From Streptomyces fumanus (lineage in GTDB: Bacteria; Actinomycetota; Actinomycetes; Streptomycetales; Streptomycetaceae): a stretch of DNA of 64,000 bases. Under the pieces are notes generated by a model. It did not search any database, was not told the DNA's origin, and saw only the letters and a list, made by a program, of their open reading frames with translations. How positions within the stretch are numbered: the stretch's first letter is position 1; each line of letters starts with the position of its first letter. The translations under genes were made by a program, and so were the position numbers. Below, in pieces: positions 26,012-34,114 of this stretch. Location: positions 103,281 to 167,280 of the forward strand of contig NZ_BNBI01000018.1 in the NCBI RefSeq assembly GCF_014655295.1, in the 5' to 3' direction.

Positions 26012-26829
26012 GAACGGATCTCCTGAGTGCAGCACTTGATGCTGCCGCCGGCCTTGTGGAACTCGGACAGGTCGACGGGGACCGGGACGTAGCCGCGCTC
26101 GGCGAGCCGGGCGGCCAGGGCGCGCGCCTCCGGGGGGAGGAACACATGGCGCCCGTCGCTGACGGCGTTCAGCCCGAACGCCAGCGCCTCCTCGCGGGTG
26201 GCGAGCACCGCGTCCGGATAGAGCCGGGCGAGCACCTCCCGGCTGCCCGGACTGAACGCGTCCGGACAGTAGGCGACGTTCCCGCCGTCCGCGTCGTCGA
26301 GCACGAACAGCGCCGTGTCCAGGTGGTAGAGGTACGGGTCCACCAGCGTCAGCGAGATCACCGGCACCCCGAAGAACTCCTGGGCCTCACGATGGGCCGC
26401 CGGGACGGTACGGAAGCCCGTGCCGGCCAGGATCCACCGCCCGGCCGGCACCAGGTCGCCCTCGCCCTCGCACACCGCCTCCGGACGGTGCACCTCGAAG
26501 CCCTCCGCCTTGAGCCACGCCTCGTACGGCAGGGACTCCGGCCGCCGCTCGGGCGCCTTGAACAGCGAGCCGAGGGCCCGGCCCGCCACGGTCACCGCCG
26601 CGTTGGCGGCGAACACCATGTCGGGCAGCCCGGCCACCGGAGGGACGGTGTCGACGGTGTGGCCGTGCGCGCGGTAGGCGTCCACCAGCGCCTGCCACTG
26701 GTCCAGGGCCCGGACCGGGTCCACGGGCCGGTCGGTGCGCATCCACGGGTTGATCGAGTAGCTCACGGCGAAGTGCCGGGGTTCGCAGAGCAGGAAGCGC
26801 CGCGGGCGCGGCACACGGGAGTCGGGCAC
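26008..26829 (-). CDS. ddaH: dimethylarginine dimethylaminohydrolase / amidinotransferase family
   Basis: A 273-residue guanidino-group-modifying enzyme: hydrolyses methylated arginine to citrulline plus amine (or acts on a related amidino compound). Fold marks: RFLLCEPRHFAVSYSINPWM, PDMVFAANAAVTV (substrate Asp), catalytic His in YLYHLDTALFVL, and nucleophile Cys in GGSIKCCTQEIR. The open frame starts 24 nt earlier, but the GTG here has an ideal GGAGGA site, and the longer form would start inside the putative operator. Pairing with rocD and an Lrp regulator supports arginine/ornithine catabolism. The substrate could differ within the family. Confidence 0.88.
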   Translation of the reverse strand: MPDSRVPRPRRFLLCEPRHFAVSYSINPWMRTDRPVDPVRALDQWQALVDAYRAHGHTVDTVPPVAGLPDMVFAANAAVTVAGRALGSLFKAPERRPESLPYEAWLKAEGFEVHRPEAVCEGEGDLVPAGRWILAGTGFRTVPAAHREAQEFFGVPVISLTLVDPYLYHLDTALFVLDDADGGNVAYCPDAFSPGSREVLARLYPDAVLATREEALAFGLNAVSDGRHVFLPPEARALAARLAERGYVPVPVDLSEFHKAGGSIKCCTQEIRS

Positions 26830-26858
26830 AGAGGGGTTCCTCCGCTTCCTCACGGTAC

Positions 26859-26874
26859 GTCACGGTTCGGTGAC
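26859..26874. promoter_or_regulatory. inverted repeat upstream of ddaH-rocD (candidate Lrp/AsnC operator)
   Basis: GTCAC-GGTTCG-GTGAC: perfect 5-bp arms with a 6-nt spacer, about 30 nt before the ddaH start and 80 nt after the end of the Lrp gene. The size suits an Lrp/AsnC dimer. The assignment is positional inference. Confidence 0.4.
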
Positions 26875-26955
26875 ACCACGGTAGGAAGTGACCCGTACGG
26901 GCGACAAGCGACGAAAGCTGCGTGTCCACGCACCGATCCTGCGTTGTCGGGCCGT

Positions 26956-27459
26956 TCAGCGCACGTCCGCTGCGCCCTGGGGGGCCGCCTGGCTGGCGCC
27001 CGCCTCCGGACTGTCCGGCAGCAGATGGGAGAGCACCATCACACTGATGGTCTTGCGGATGAACGGCTCCACCCGGATGCGCTCCAGCACCTCCTCGAAG
27101 TGCTCCACGTCCCGCGCCCGCACATGCAGCAGCGCGTCCGCGCCGCCGGTCACCGTCATCGCCGCGGCGATCTCCGGATGGTTGCGGACCACCTCCGCCA
27201 GCCGCCGGGGCGGGGCCGCGCCCTCGCAGTACACCTCCACGTACGCCTCCGTCCGCCAGCCCAGCGCCGACGGCCGCACCGTGGCCGTGAACCCGGTGAT
27301 CACCCCGGTCTCCCGCAGTCGGTCCACCCGCCGCTTGACCGCCGTCGCCGACAGCCCGACGTCCGCGCCGATCTCGGCGAAGGACGCCCGGGCGTTGGCC
27401 ATCAGCGCGGTGACGATCTTCCGGTCCAGTTCGTCGAAGGACGGCGGCCTGCTGTTCAT
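26956..27459 (-). CDS. Lrp/AsnC-family transcriptional regulator
   Basis: A 167-residue Lrp/AsnC protein. N-terminal winged HTH FDELDRKIVTALMANARASF and GLSATAVKRRVDRLRETGVI (residues about 8-65); C-terminal RAM ligand/oligomer domain AAAMTVTGGADALLHVRARDVEHFEEVLERI. Likely a feast/famine regulator binding an amino acid such as arginine or ornithine. It is upstream of, and in the same direction as, ddaH-rocD, and divergent from the LytTR operon across a 78-bp gap, so it could also affect that unit. Confidence 0.92.
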   Translation of the reverse strand: MNSRPPSFDELDRKIVTALMANARASFAEIGADVGLSATAVKRRVDRLRETGVITGFTATVRPSALGWRTEAYVEVYCEGAAPPRRLAEVVRNHPEIAAAMTVTGGADALLHVRARDVEHFEEVLERIRVEPFIRKTISVMVLSHLLPDSPEAGASQAAPQGAADVR

Positions 27460-27500
27460 GCGGGCACTGTATCCAGCGCGAACACGTGTGCTGCGGGGCG

Positions 27501-27537
27501 TGTGCAGGCGGACGGATCGCCCCTAGACTCCACGTCC
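27501..27537 (+). promoter_or_regulatory. leaderless-type promoter of the LytTR/symporter operon
   Basis: TAGACT at 27524-27529 precedes the ATG by 8 nt, with TGTGCA at 27501-27506 as a weak -35 at 17-nt spacing. No ribosome-binding sequence lies between, which points to a leaderless transcript. Confidence 0.4.
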
Positions 27538-28287
27538 ATGCTGCGCGCCCTGGCCGTCGACGACGAACGCCCCTCGCTGGAAGAGCTCGTGTACCTGCTC
27601 AACGCCGACCCGCGGGTCGGCAGCGCGGAGGGCGCGGGCGACGCCACCGGGGCGCTGCGCCGCATCAACCGCGCCCTGGAGTCCGGCCCCGACGGCCCGG
27701 ACGCCATCGACGTGGTCTTCCTCGACATCCAGATGCCCGGCCTGGACGGCCTGGACCTGGCCCGGCTGCTCACCGGGTTCGCCCGGCCGCCGCTGGTCGT
27801 CTTCGTCACCGCCCACGAGGACTTCGCCGTCCAGGCGTTCGACCTCAAGGCCGTCGACTACGTCCTCAAACCGGTCCGCCGGGAACGCCTGGCCGAAGCC
27901 GTCCGCCGCGCCGCCGAACTCAGCGGCACCCCGCCCCGCATCCCCGTGCACGAACCCGACCCCGACCACATCCCCGTCGAACTCGGCGGCGTCACCCGCT
28001 TCGTCCCGGTCGACGACATCACCCACGTCGAGGCCCAGGGCGACTACGCCCGGCTGCACACCGGCCAGGGCAGCCACCTGGTCCGCGTCCCGCTGTCCAC
28101 CCTGGAGGACCGCTGGCGCTCGCGCGGCTTCGTCCGCATCCACCGCCGCCACCTCGTCGCCCTGCGCCACATCGGCGAACTCCGGCTGGACGCCGGTACC
28201 GTCAGCGTCCTGGTCGGCGCCGAGGAGCTCCAGGTCAGCCGCCGCCACGCACGCGAGCTGCGGGACCTGCTGATGCGGAGGCCCTGA
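27538..28287 (+). CDS. LytTR-family response regulator
   Basis: A 249-residue LytR/AlgR response regulator. The receiver domain (residues about 1-125) starts MLRALAVDDERPSLEELVYL, with the acidic pair DDE, phosphoacceptor Asp63 in VVFLDIQMPGLDGLD, Thr/Ala in VVFVTAHEDFAVQAF and Lys111 in DYVLKPVRR. The LytTR DNA-binding domain (about 140-245) has VDDITHVEAQGDYARLHTGQ and FVRIHRRHLVALRHI. LytTR proteins bind direct repeats upstream of targets. First gene of a four-gene unit with a symporter and a LytS-type kinase, which suggests it controls uptake of the symporter's substrate. Confidence 0.93.
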   Translation: MLRALAVDDERPSLEELVYLLNADPRVGSAEGAGDATGALRRINRALESGPDGPDAIDVVFLDIQMPGLDGLDLARLLTGFARPPLVVFVTAHEDFAVQAFDLKAVDYVLKPVRRERLAEAVRRAAELSGTPPRIPVHEPDPDHIPVELGGVTRFVPVDDITHVEAQGDYARLHTGQGSHLVRVPLSTLEDRWRSRGFVRIHRRHLVALRHIGELRLDAGTVSVLVGAEELQVSRRHARELRDLLMRRP

Positions 28288-28289
28288 CG

Positions 28290-28658
28290 GTGCCCCACGA
28301 CCCCGCCGACCGCCGCGTCACCGTCACCGGCCCGCCCCGCCGCGCCCTGCGCTCCCACCGAGCCTCCGGCTACTACCGGCCGCGCACCGAGATCGACGAG
28401 CAGACCACCCTCGGCCACACCTACGTCCGCTCCCTGATGCGCAGCCAACTGCGCGCCGCGCTGACCGTGTTCGCCGTGCTGGTGCTGCTGGTCGGCCCGC
28501 TGCCGCTGCTGTTCGCCGCGCTGCCCGGCGCCCGCCGCCTGGAGTGGGCCGTCCTCGGCTTCGCCCTGTACGCCCCGCTCGTCCTGCTCGCCCGTTGGTA
28601 CGTCCGCCGCGCCGAACGCAACGAACGCGACTTCGTACGGCTCGTGGAGGACCGCTAG
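28290..28658 (+). CDS. small two-helix membrane protein (DUF485-like layout)
   Basis: A 122-residue protein: polar N-terminal half (VPHDPADRRVTVTGPPRRAL, YYRPRTEIDEQTTLGHTYVR), then two hydrophobic helices, RAALTVFAVLVLLVGPLPLLFAALP and WAVLGFALYAPLVLLARWYVRRAERNERDF. The layout and the end ARWYVRRAERNERDF recall the DUF485/YjcH partners of acetate-type symporters. GTG start 2 bp after the response-regulator stop; the symporter begins 5 bp after its end. It is probably an accessory subunit or stability factor for the symporter; the family assignment is tentative. Confidence 0.75.
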   Translation: MPHDPADRRVTVTGPPRRALRSHRASGYYRPRTEIDEQTTLGHTYVRSLMRSQLRAALTVFAVLVLLVGPLPLLFAALPGARRLEWAVLGFALYAPLVLLARWYVRRAERNERDFVRLVEDR

Positions 28659-28663
28659 CCGCC

Positions 28664-30382
28664 GTGAACTCCAGCTTCGCCGTCCCCGCCGTCGCCCTCG
28701 TCGTCGTGGCGACCGTCCTCGTCGGCGCCTTCGGGCTGCGCGTCTCCCGGACCACCTCAGACTTCTACGTCGCCTCCCGCACCGTCGGCCCGCGCCTGAA
28801 CGCCGCCGCCATCAGTGGCGAGTACCTCTCCGCCGCGTCCTTCCTCGGCATCGCCGGCCTGGTCCTGGTGCAGGGCCCCGACATGCTCTGGTACCCGGTC
28901 GGCTACACCGCCGGGTACCTGCTGCTCCTGCTGTTCGTCGCCGCCCCGCTGCGCCGCTCCGGCGCCTACACGCTGCCCGACTTCGCCGAGGCGCGGCTCG
29001 CCTCCCAGGCGGTACGGCGGCTCGCGGGCGCCTTCGTGGTCGGCGTCGGCTGGCTGTACCTGCTGCCCCAGCTCCAGGGGGCGGGACTGACGCTGACCGT
29101 GCTGACCGGGGCGCCCGACTGGCTCGGCGGGGTGATCGTCGCCCTGGTGGTCACCGCCACCGTCGCGGCCGGCGGCATGCGCAGCATCACCTTCGTCCAG
29201 GCGTTCCAGTACTGGCTGAAGCTCACCGCCCTGCTGGTCCCCGCCCTCTTCCTGATCCTCGCCTGGCAGGCCGACGGCGCCCCGGCCCGCGCCTTCGAGG
29301 AACCCGCCGCCTTCCGCGAGCACCGCACCGTCCGCGTCCAGGACGCCCTCGCCCTGAAGCTGGAGCGGCCGCTGACCGTCACCGTGCACGGCACCGTGGA
29401 CGGCCGCCCGCACCACGGCACCCGGCTCCTGCTCCCCGCCGGCACCCACCGCATCGACGCCGGCACCCGCCTCTCCTTCGCCCCCGGCACCCCCGTACCG
29501 GCGGCCGCCGGACCCGGCGCCGACGACGCCCTCTCACCGTCCCGCGCCGAGAGCCGCACCGAACGCCCGCTGTACGCCACCTACGGGCTGATCCTCGCCA
29601 CGTTCCTCGGCACCATGGGCCTGCCGCACGTCGTGGTCCGCTTCTACACCAGCCCGCACGGCGTCGCCGCCCGCCGCACCACCGTCGCCGTCCTCGGCCT
29701 GATCGGCGCCTTCTACCTGCTGCCGCCCGTCTACGGCGCCCTCGGCCGGCTCTACGCGCCCGAACTCACCCTCACCGGCGACGCGGACGCCGCCGTGCTG
29801 CTGCTGCCGGACCGGATGATCGGGGGCCTGGGCGGCGACCTGCTCGGCGCCCTCGTGGCGGGCGGCGCCTTCGCCGCGTTCCTGTCCACCGCCTCCGGGC
29901 TGACCATGGCCGTCGCGGGCGTCCTCACCCAGGACGTGCTGCCCGCCCGGGGCGTGCGGCACTTCCGGCTCGGCACCCTGCTCGCCATGGCCGTCCCGCT
30001 CGCCGCCAGCGTCCTGGTCGGCGGGCTGCCCGTCGCCGACGCGGTCGGCCTCGCCTTCGCGGTGTCGGCGTCCTCGTTCTGTCCGCTGCTGGTCCTCGGC
30101 ATCTGGTGGCGGCGGCTGACCCCGCCGGGCGCGGCCGCCGGGATGCTGGTCGGCGGCGGCTCCGCGCTGCTCGCGGTGACGGCGACGATGGCCGGTTTCC
30201 CGGGCGGCGGGGGAGCGCCGCACGCCCTGCTGGCCTGGCCCGCGCTCTGGTCGGTGCCGCTGGGCTTCCTCACCATGGTGCTGGTCTCCCTGGCCACCCC
30301 GGGCCGGGTCCCGCCCGGCACGGCGGCGGTCCTCGCCCGCTTCCACCTCCCCGAGGACCTGCGCACGGAGGCGACGGTATGA
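28664..30382 (+). CDS. sodium:solute symporter (SSS family, ActP/MctC-like) with soluble insert
   Basis: A 572-residue SSS symporter. Seen: SRTTSDFYVASRTVGPRLNAAAISGEYLSAASFLG (SSS signature near TM1-2), YTLPDFAEARL, GGMRSITFVQAFQYWLKL, GLPHVVVRFYTSP, LVAGGAFAAFLSTASGLTMAVAGVL (Na+-site region), and SASSFCPLLVLGIWWRRLTPPGAAAGMLVGG. Closest in layout to acetate/pyruvate permeases. Between two helices, at residues about 202-302, is a hydrophilic insert with a repeat-like Val/Thr/His sequence (LTVTVHGTVDGRPHHGTRLLLP), probably outside the cell. GTG start. The kinase gene overlaps its stop by 4 bp. Confidence 0.9.
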   Translation: MNSSFAVPAVALVVVATVLVGAFGLRVSRTTSDFYVASRTVGPRLNAAAISGEYLSAASFLGIAGLVLVQGPDMLWYPVGYTAGYLLLLLFVAAPLRRSGAYTLPDFAEARLASQAVRRLAGAFVVGVGWLYLLPQLQGAGLTLTVLTGAPDWLGGVIVALVVTATVAAGGMRSITFVQAFQYWLKLTALLVPALFLILAWQADGAPARAFEEPAAFREHRTVRVQDALALKLERPLTVTVHGTVDGRPHHGTRLLLPAGTHRIDAGTRLSFAPGTPVPAAAGPGADDALSPSRAESRTERPLYATYGLILATFLGTMGLPHVVVRFYTSPHGVAARRTTVAVLGLIGAFYLLPPVYGALGRLYAPELTLTGDADAAVLLLPDRMIGGLGGDLLGALVAGGAFAAFLSTASGLTMAVAGVLTQDVLPARGVRHFRLGTLLAMAVPLAASVLVGGLPVADAVGLAFAVSASSFCPLLVLGIWWRRLTPPGAAAGMLVGGGSALLAVTATMAGFPGGGGAPHALLAWPALWSVPLGFLTMVLVSLATPGRVPPGTAAVLARFHLPEDLRTEATV

Positions 30383-31584
30383 GCGGTTTCCTGGCCGGGC
30401 TGTGCGTGGCGGTGCTGCCGCTGCTGGCGGCGGGCTTCTGGCTGGGCCGGCGCACGGCCCGCCCGGAGAGCCTCGGCGGGCTCGGCACCCCGGTCGAGCA
30501 CGCCACCTTCCAGACCCTGCACACCGCCTCCCTCGCCGCGCCCCCGCTGCGCGCCGGGCTGACCGAGGAGACCGCCCGCCGGTCCGCCCGCAAGCTGCGC
30601 TCCCTGCTCGGCACCGACGCGCTCTGCCTGACCGGCACCAAGGAGGTCCTGGTCTGGGACGGCGTCGGCGCTCACCACCGCACCGAGATCATGGAACGGC
30701 TCGCCGGGCCGCTGGAGACCGGCCGGGGCGAGGCGTTCCGGCTCACCTGCGACACCCCGGACTGCTCGGTGCGCTGGGCGGTGGTCACCCCGCTCACCGT
30801 CGACGACCGGGTGCACGGCGCGCTGGTGGCCTGCGCGCCCCGCGAGTCCGCCGTCCTGGTCCGGGCCGCCGGGGAGGTGGCCCGCTGGGTCTCCGTCCAG
30901 TTGGAGCTCGCCGACCTGGACCAGTCCCGCACCCGGCTGATCGAGGCCGAGATCAAGGCGCTGCGGGCCCAGATATCCCCGCACTTCATCTTCAACTCGC
31001 TCGCGGTGATCGCCTCGTTCGTCCGCACCGACCCCGAGCGCGCCCGCGAGCTGCTCCTGGAGTTCGCCGACTTCACCCGCTACTCGTTCCGCCGGCACGG
31101 CGACTTCACCACCCTCGCCGACGAACTGCACGCCATCGACCACTACCTGGCGCTGGTCCGGGCCCGGTTCGGCGACCGCCTCGCGGTCACCCTCCAGATC
31201 GCCCCCGAGGTGCTGCCGGTCACCCTGCCCTTCCTCTGCCTCCAGCCGCTCGTCGAGAACGCCGTCAAACACGGGCTGGAGGGCAAGTCCGACCAGTGCC
31301 ACATCCAGATCACCGCGCAGGACGCGGGCGCCGAGGCCCTGGTCGTCATCGAGGACGACGGCGCCGGCATGGACCCCGCCCTGCTCCGCCGCATCCTGGC
31401 CCGCGAGGTCAGCCCGTCGGGCGGCATCGGCCTGTCCAACGTCGACGACCGGCTCCGCCAGGTCTACGGCGACGAGCACGCCCTGGTCATCGAGACGGCC
31501 GTCGGCGCGGGCATGAAGATCACCGTCCGGCTGCCGAAGTACCAGCCGGGCGTCCACCCGGCGGCCCGGCCCGCCCGCGCCTGA
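30379..31584 (+). CDS. LytS-type sensor histidine kinase
   Basis: A 401-residue His_kinase-family protein. One N-terminal membrane helix (MSGFLAGLCVAVLPLLAAGFW), a GAF-like region at about 70-165 (LLGTDALCLTGTKEVLVWDGVGAHH, DRVHGALVACAPRE), a coiled segment, then the phosphoacceptor block LRAQISPHFIFNSLAVIASF with His202, the ATPase N-box LCLQPLVENAVKHGLEG, DDGAGMD and GGIGLSNVDDRLRQVYG. It lacks a multi-helix LytS sensor, so the stimulus may be cytoplasmic or passed on by the symporter. The ATG overlaps the symporter stop (ATGA). Confidence 0.92.
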   Translation: MSGFLAGLCVAVLPLLAAGFWLGRRTARPESLGGLGTPVEHATFQTLHTASLAAPPLRAGLTEETARRSARKLRSLLGTDALCLTGTKEVLVWDGVGAHHRTEIMERLAGPLETGRGEAFRLTCDTPDCSVRWAVVTPLTVDDRVHGALVACAPRESAVLVRAAGEVARWVSVQLELADLDQSRTRLIEAEIKALRAQISPHFIFNSLAVIASFVRTDPERARELLLEFADFTRYSFRRHGDFTTLADELHAIDHYLALVRARFGDRLAVTLQIAPEVLPVTLPFLCLQPLVENAVKHGLEGKSDQCHIQITAQDAGAEALVVIEDDGAGMDPALLRRILAREVSPSGGIGLSNVDDRLRQVYGDEHALVIETAVGAGMKITVRLPKYQPGVHPAARPARA

Positions 31585-31587
31585 CGG

Positions 31588-31758
31588 TCAGGCACTGCGG
31601 GTGGCGATCATCCCCAGCGTGAGCAGACCCAGCACGACCCAGCCGAACCAGAGCCAGCCGTTGCTGCCGAGCGCCACCGTGTAGGCCGTCACCGCCACCA
31701 GGCCCCCGATGGTGAGCGCCGCCATCGTCTTCGTGGAACTGTCCGTGGAACCGGGCAT
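31588..31758 (-). CDS. small two-helix membrane protein
   Basis: A 56-residue protein, MPGSTDSSTKTMAALTIGGL at the start, with two hydrophobic segments (MAALTIGGLVAVTAYTVAL and WLWFGWVVLGLLTLGMIA). The ribosome site AGGAGGGT precedes the ATG at good spacing, and codon bias is normal. It is convergent with the kinase gene; the two stops lie inside the near-palindrome GCCTGACGGTCAGGC (31579-31593). The family is unknown to me; it resembles short conserved Streptomyces membrane proteins. Confidence 0.7.
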   Translation of the reverse strand: MPGSTDSSTKTMAALTIGGLVAVTAYTVALGSNGWLWFGWVVLGLLTLGMIATRSA

Positions 31759-31813
31759 CGCGACACCCTCCTGTAGGGTTCCGTTCCCTCCATGGTGCCC
31801 CGAAGATCCTCGT

Positions 31814-32764
31814 TCAGCTCCCGCGCGTCCGCAAGGAGGCCAGATAGGCGTTGTACGCCTCCAGTTCCTTGTCGCCGTCCCGGTCGGCGGCCCGGTCGGT
31901 GCGCCGGGCCTGCCGCTGGTCGGAGGCGTACCACTGGAACAGCAGGGCGATCAGCACCAGCACGGAGGGCACCTCGCTGAACGCCCAGGCGATCCCGCCG
32001 GCCGCGTTCTGGTCGGAGAGCGCGTCGACGCCCAGGGACGCCGGGGGGTTCTCGAAGGTCGAGACCATCGGGGTGGACGCCATCATCAAGGCGATGCCGA
32101 AGAACGCGTGGAACGGCATGCCCGCGAACAGCTCCAGCATCCGCATCAGGTACCCCGGGCGGTGCGGGCCCGGGTCGACGCCCATGATCGGCCAGAAGAA
32201 GACCAGGCCGACGGCGAGGAAGTGCACCATCATCGCGAGGTGCCCCACCTTGGAGCCCATCAGGAAGTCGAACAGCGGCGTGAAGTACAGCGCGTACAGG
32301 CTGGCGATGAAGAGCGGGATGGTGAAGACCGGGTGGGTGATCACCTTCATGTACCGGCTGTGCAGCAGCATCAGCAGCAGCTCACGCGGGCCCTTGCTGC
32401 CCCGCGCGGCCGGCGGCAGCGCGCGCAGCGCCAGCGTCACCGGGGCCCCCAGCAGCAGCAGGATCGGCGACACCATGCTGATCATCATGTGCTGCACCAT
32501 GTGCACGCTGAACATGACCATGCCGTAGTCGTTGAGCCTGGTGCACATCATCAGGGCGATGCTCAGCACGCCGAGCACGAAGGCGACGGTCCGCCCGACC
32601 GGCCAGGCGTCCCCGCGCCGCACCAGCCGCACGACCCCCCACCCGTACAGCGTCAGCCCCAGCACACACGCCACGAGGAAGAACGGATCGGCCGACCAGC
32701 CGAGCCCCCGCCCCAGCGTGAACGGCGGCAGATCCATCGTCATGCCGTGCCCGCTGTGATCCAT
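31814..32764 (-). CDS. CtaG-like cytochrome c oxidase assembly family membrane protein
   Basis: A 316-residue, seven-helix protein of the caa3_CtaG family. N-terminus MDHSGHGMTMDLPPFTLGRG (His/Met-rich, possible copper contact), then FSVHMVQHMMISMVSPILLLLGAP, LYFTPLFDFLMGSKVGHLAMMVHFLAVGLVFFWPIMGVDP and MPFHAFFGIALMMASTPMVS with repeated Met/His typical of copper handling. Family members support assembly of terminal oxidase or copper delivery. The C-terminal 40 residues are polar. A longer open frame exists, but this ATG begins the conserved part. No oxidase genes are adjacent. Confidence 0.88.
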   Translation of the reverse strand: MDHSGHGMTMDLPPFTLGRGLGWSADPFFLVACVLGLTLYGWGVVRLVRRGDAWPVGRTVAFVLGVLSIALMMCTRLNDYGMVMFSVHMVQHMMISMVSPILLLLGAPVTLALRALPPAARGSKGPRELLLMLLHSRYMKVITHPVFTIPLFIASLYALYFTPLFDFLMGSKVGHLAMMVHFLAVGLVFFWPIMGVDPGPHRPGYLMRMLELFAGMPFHAFFGIALMMASTPMVSTFENPPASLGVDALSDQNAAGGIAWAFSEVPSVLVLIALLFQWYASDQRQARRTDRAADRDGDKELEAYNAYLASLRTRGS

Positions 32765-32923
32765 CCGCCGGCTCCCATTTCGTGCCGATTGCCGCTGTCT
32801 GTCCGCCCCCAGACTAGAGCGGCCCCCGGCGACCGCAGTCACCGGGGGCAGAGAGGCCGTATCACTGTGCGGCTCCGCCGCGTGGGCGCGGGCGACCACG
32901 AACCACCCGCATGCACGGGACGG

Positions 32924-33949
32924 CTAAAGCACGCACTCCGCTTCCGCGTACCGCTCCGCCGGCACCGTCTTCAGCGTCTGCACCGCCTCCGCCAGCGACA
33001 CCATCACGATGTCCGTCCCGCGCAGCGCGGTCATCATCCCGAACTCCCCGCGGTGCGCGGCCTCCACCGCGTGCCATCCGAACCGCGTCGCCAGCACCCG
33101 GTCGTACGCCGTCGGCGTCCCCCCGCGCTGCACATGCCCGAGGATCACCGGCCGGGCCTCCTTGCCGAGCCGCTGCTCCAGTTCGAGGGAGAGCTGCCGG
33201 GCTATCCCGGCGAACCGCTCGTGCCCGTAGGCGTCCGTGCCGCCCTCGTCGAACGACATCGTGCCCGGCTTGGGCTTCGCGCCCTCCGCCGCGACCACGA
33301 TCGCGAACCGCTTGCCCGCGGAGAACCGCTCGCCGACCTTCGCGGCGAGTTCCGCGATGTCGAAGGGCCGCTCGGGCACGACCACCGCGTGCGCGCCGGC
33401 CGCCATGCCGGAGTGCAGCGCGATCCAGCCGGTGTGCCGGCCCATGACCTCGACGATCAGCACCCGCTGGTGCGACTCGGCGGTGGTCTTCAGCCGGTCC
33501 AGCGCCTCGGTCGCCACCGTCACGGCGGTGTCGAAGCCGAAGGTGACGTCGGTCACGGCTATGTCGTTGTCGATGGTCTTCGGCACGCCCACGATCGGCA
33601 GCCCGGCATCGGACAGCAGCCGGGCCGCCTTCAGGGTGCCCTCACCGCCGATCGGGATGATCGCGTCCAGGCCCAGCTCGGCGACATGCCCCCGGGCCCG
33701 CTCCACGCCGTCCCGCAGATGCTCGGGGCGGACCCGGGAGGAGCCGAGGATGGTGCCGCCGCGGGCCAGGATGCCGCCGACCGCGTCGAGGTCGAGCTTG
33801 ACGTGGTCGCCCTCCAGAAGGCCCTTCCAGCCGTCCCGGAAACCGATGACCTCGTCGCCGTGGTCGGCGACGGCACGGTGCACGACGGACCGGATGACGG
33901 CGTTCAGGCCGGGGCAGTCGCCGCCGGACGTGAGGACACCAATGCGCAT
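32924..33949 (-). CDS. pfkA: 6-phosphofructokinase
   Basis: A 341-residue phosphofructokinase of the actinobacterial PfkA group: makes fructose-1,6-bisphosphate. Nucleotide motifs: MRIGVLTSGGDCPGLNAVIR, GGTILGSSRVRP, PIGGEGTLKAARLL; substrate motifs PKTIDNDIAVTD and EVMGRHTGWIALHSG; EGAKPKPGTMSFDEGG. The GGEGT Gly at the position often called 104 points to ATP rather than pyrophosphate use, while the Lys in PKTIDND (position 124) is shared with PPi enzymes, a mixed pattern I recall from S. coelicolor ATP-PFK. Streptomyces carry three paralogues. Monocistronic. Confidence 0.95.
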   Translation of the reverse strand: MRIGVLTSGGDCPGLNAVIRSVVHRAVADHGDEVIGFRDGWKGLLEGDHVKLDLDAVGGILARGGTILGSSRVRPEHLRDGVERARGHVAELGLDAIIPIGGEGTLKAARLLSDAGLPIVGVPKTIDNDIAVTDVTFGFDTAVTVATEALDRLKTTAESHQRVLIVEVMGRHTGWIALHSGMAAGAHAVVVPERPFDIAELAAKVGERFSAGKRFAIVVAAEGAKPKPGTMSFDEGGTDAYGHERFAGIARQLSLELEQRLGKEARPVILGHVQRGGTPTAYDRVLATRFGWHAVEAAHRGEFGMMTALRGTDIVMVSLAEAVQTLKTVPAERYAEAECVL

Positions 33950-34114
33950 AGCCCGATATACCTTCTCGAAGTGGGCACGGGGGCCGGACCGCGCTGTCCG
34001 GCTCGATCTCCGCCACCCTAGCGGCGCGGGGCGGAGCCGCACCAGGCGTCCGCCTGGTGGACGGGTCCGCTCACCTGTGCGTATGTCCCATCAGACGGGC
34101 TCCGCGCGCGCGTT

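Noticed and set aside
26830..26853. Upstream GTG start for the DDAH gene (adds 8 residues)
   Set aside because: It would sit against the putative operator and lacks a ribosome site, while the start at 26829 has GGAGGA.
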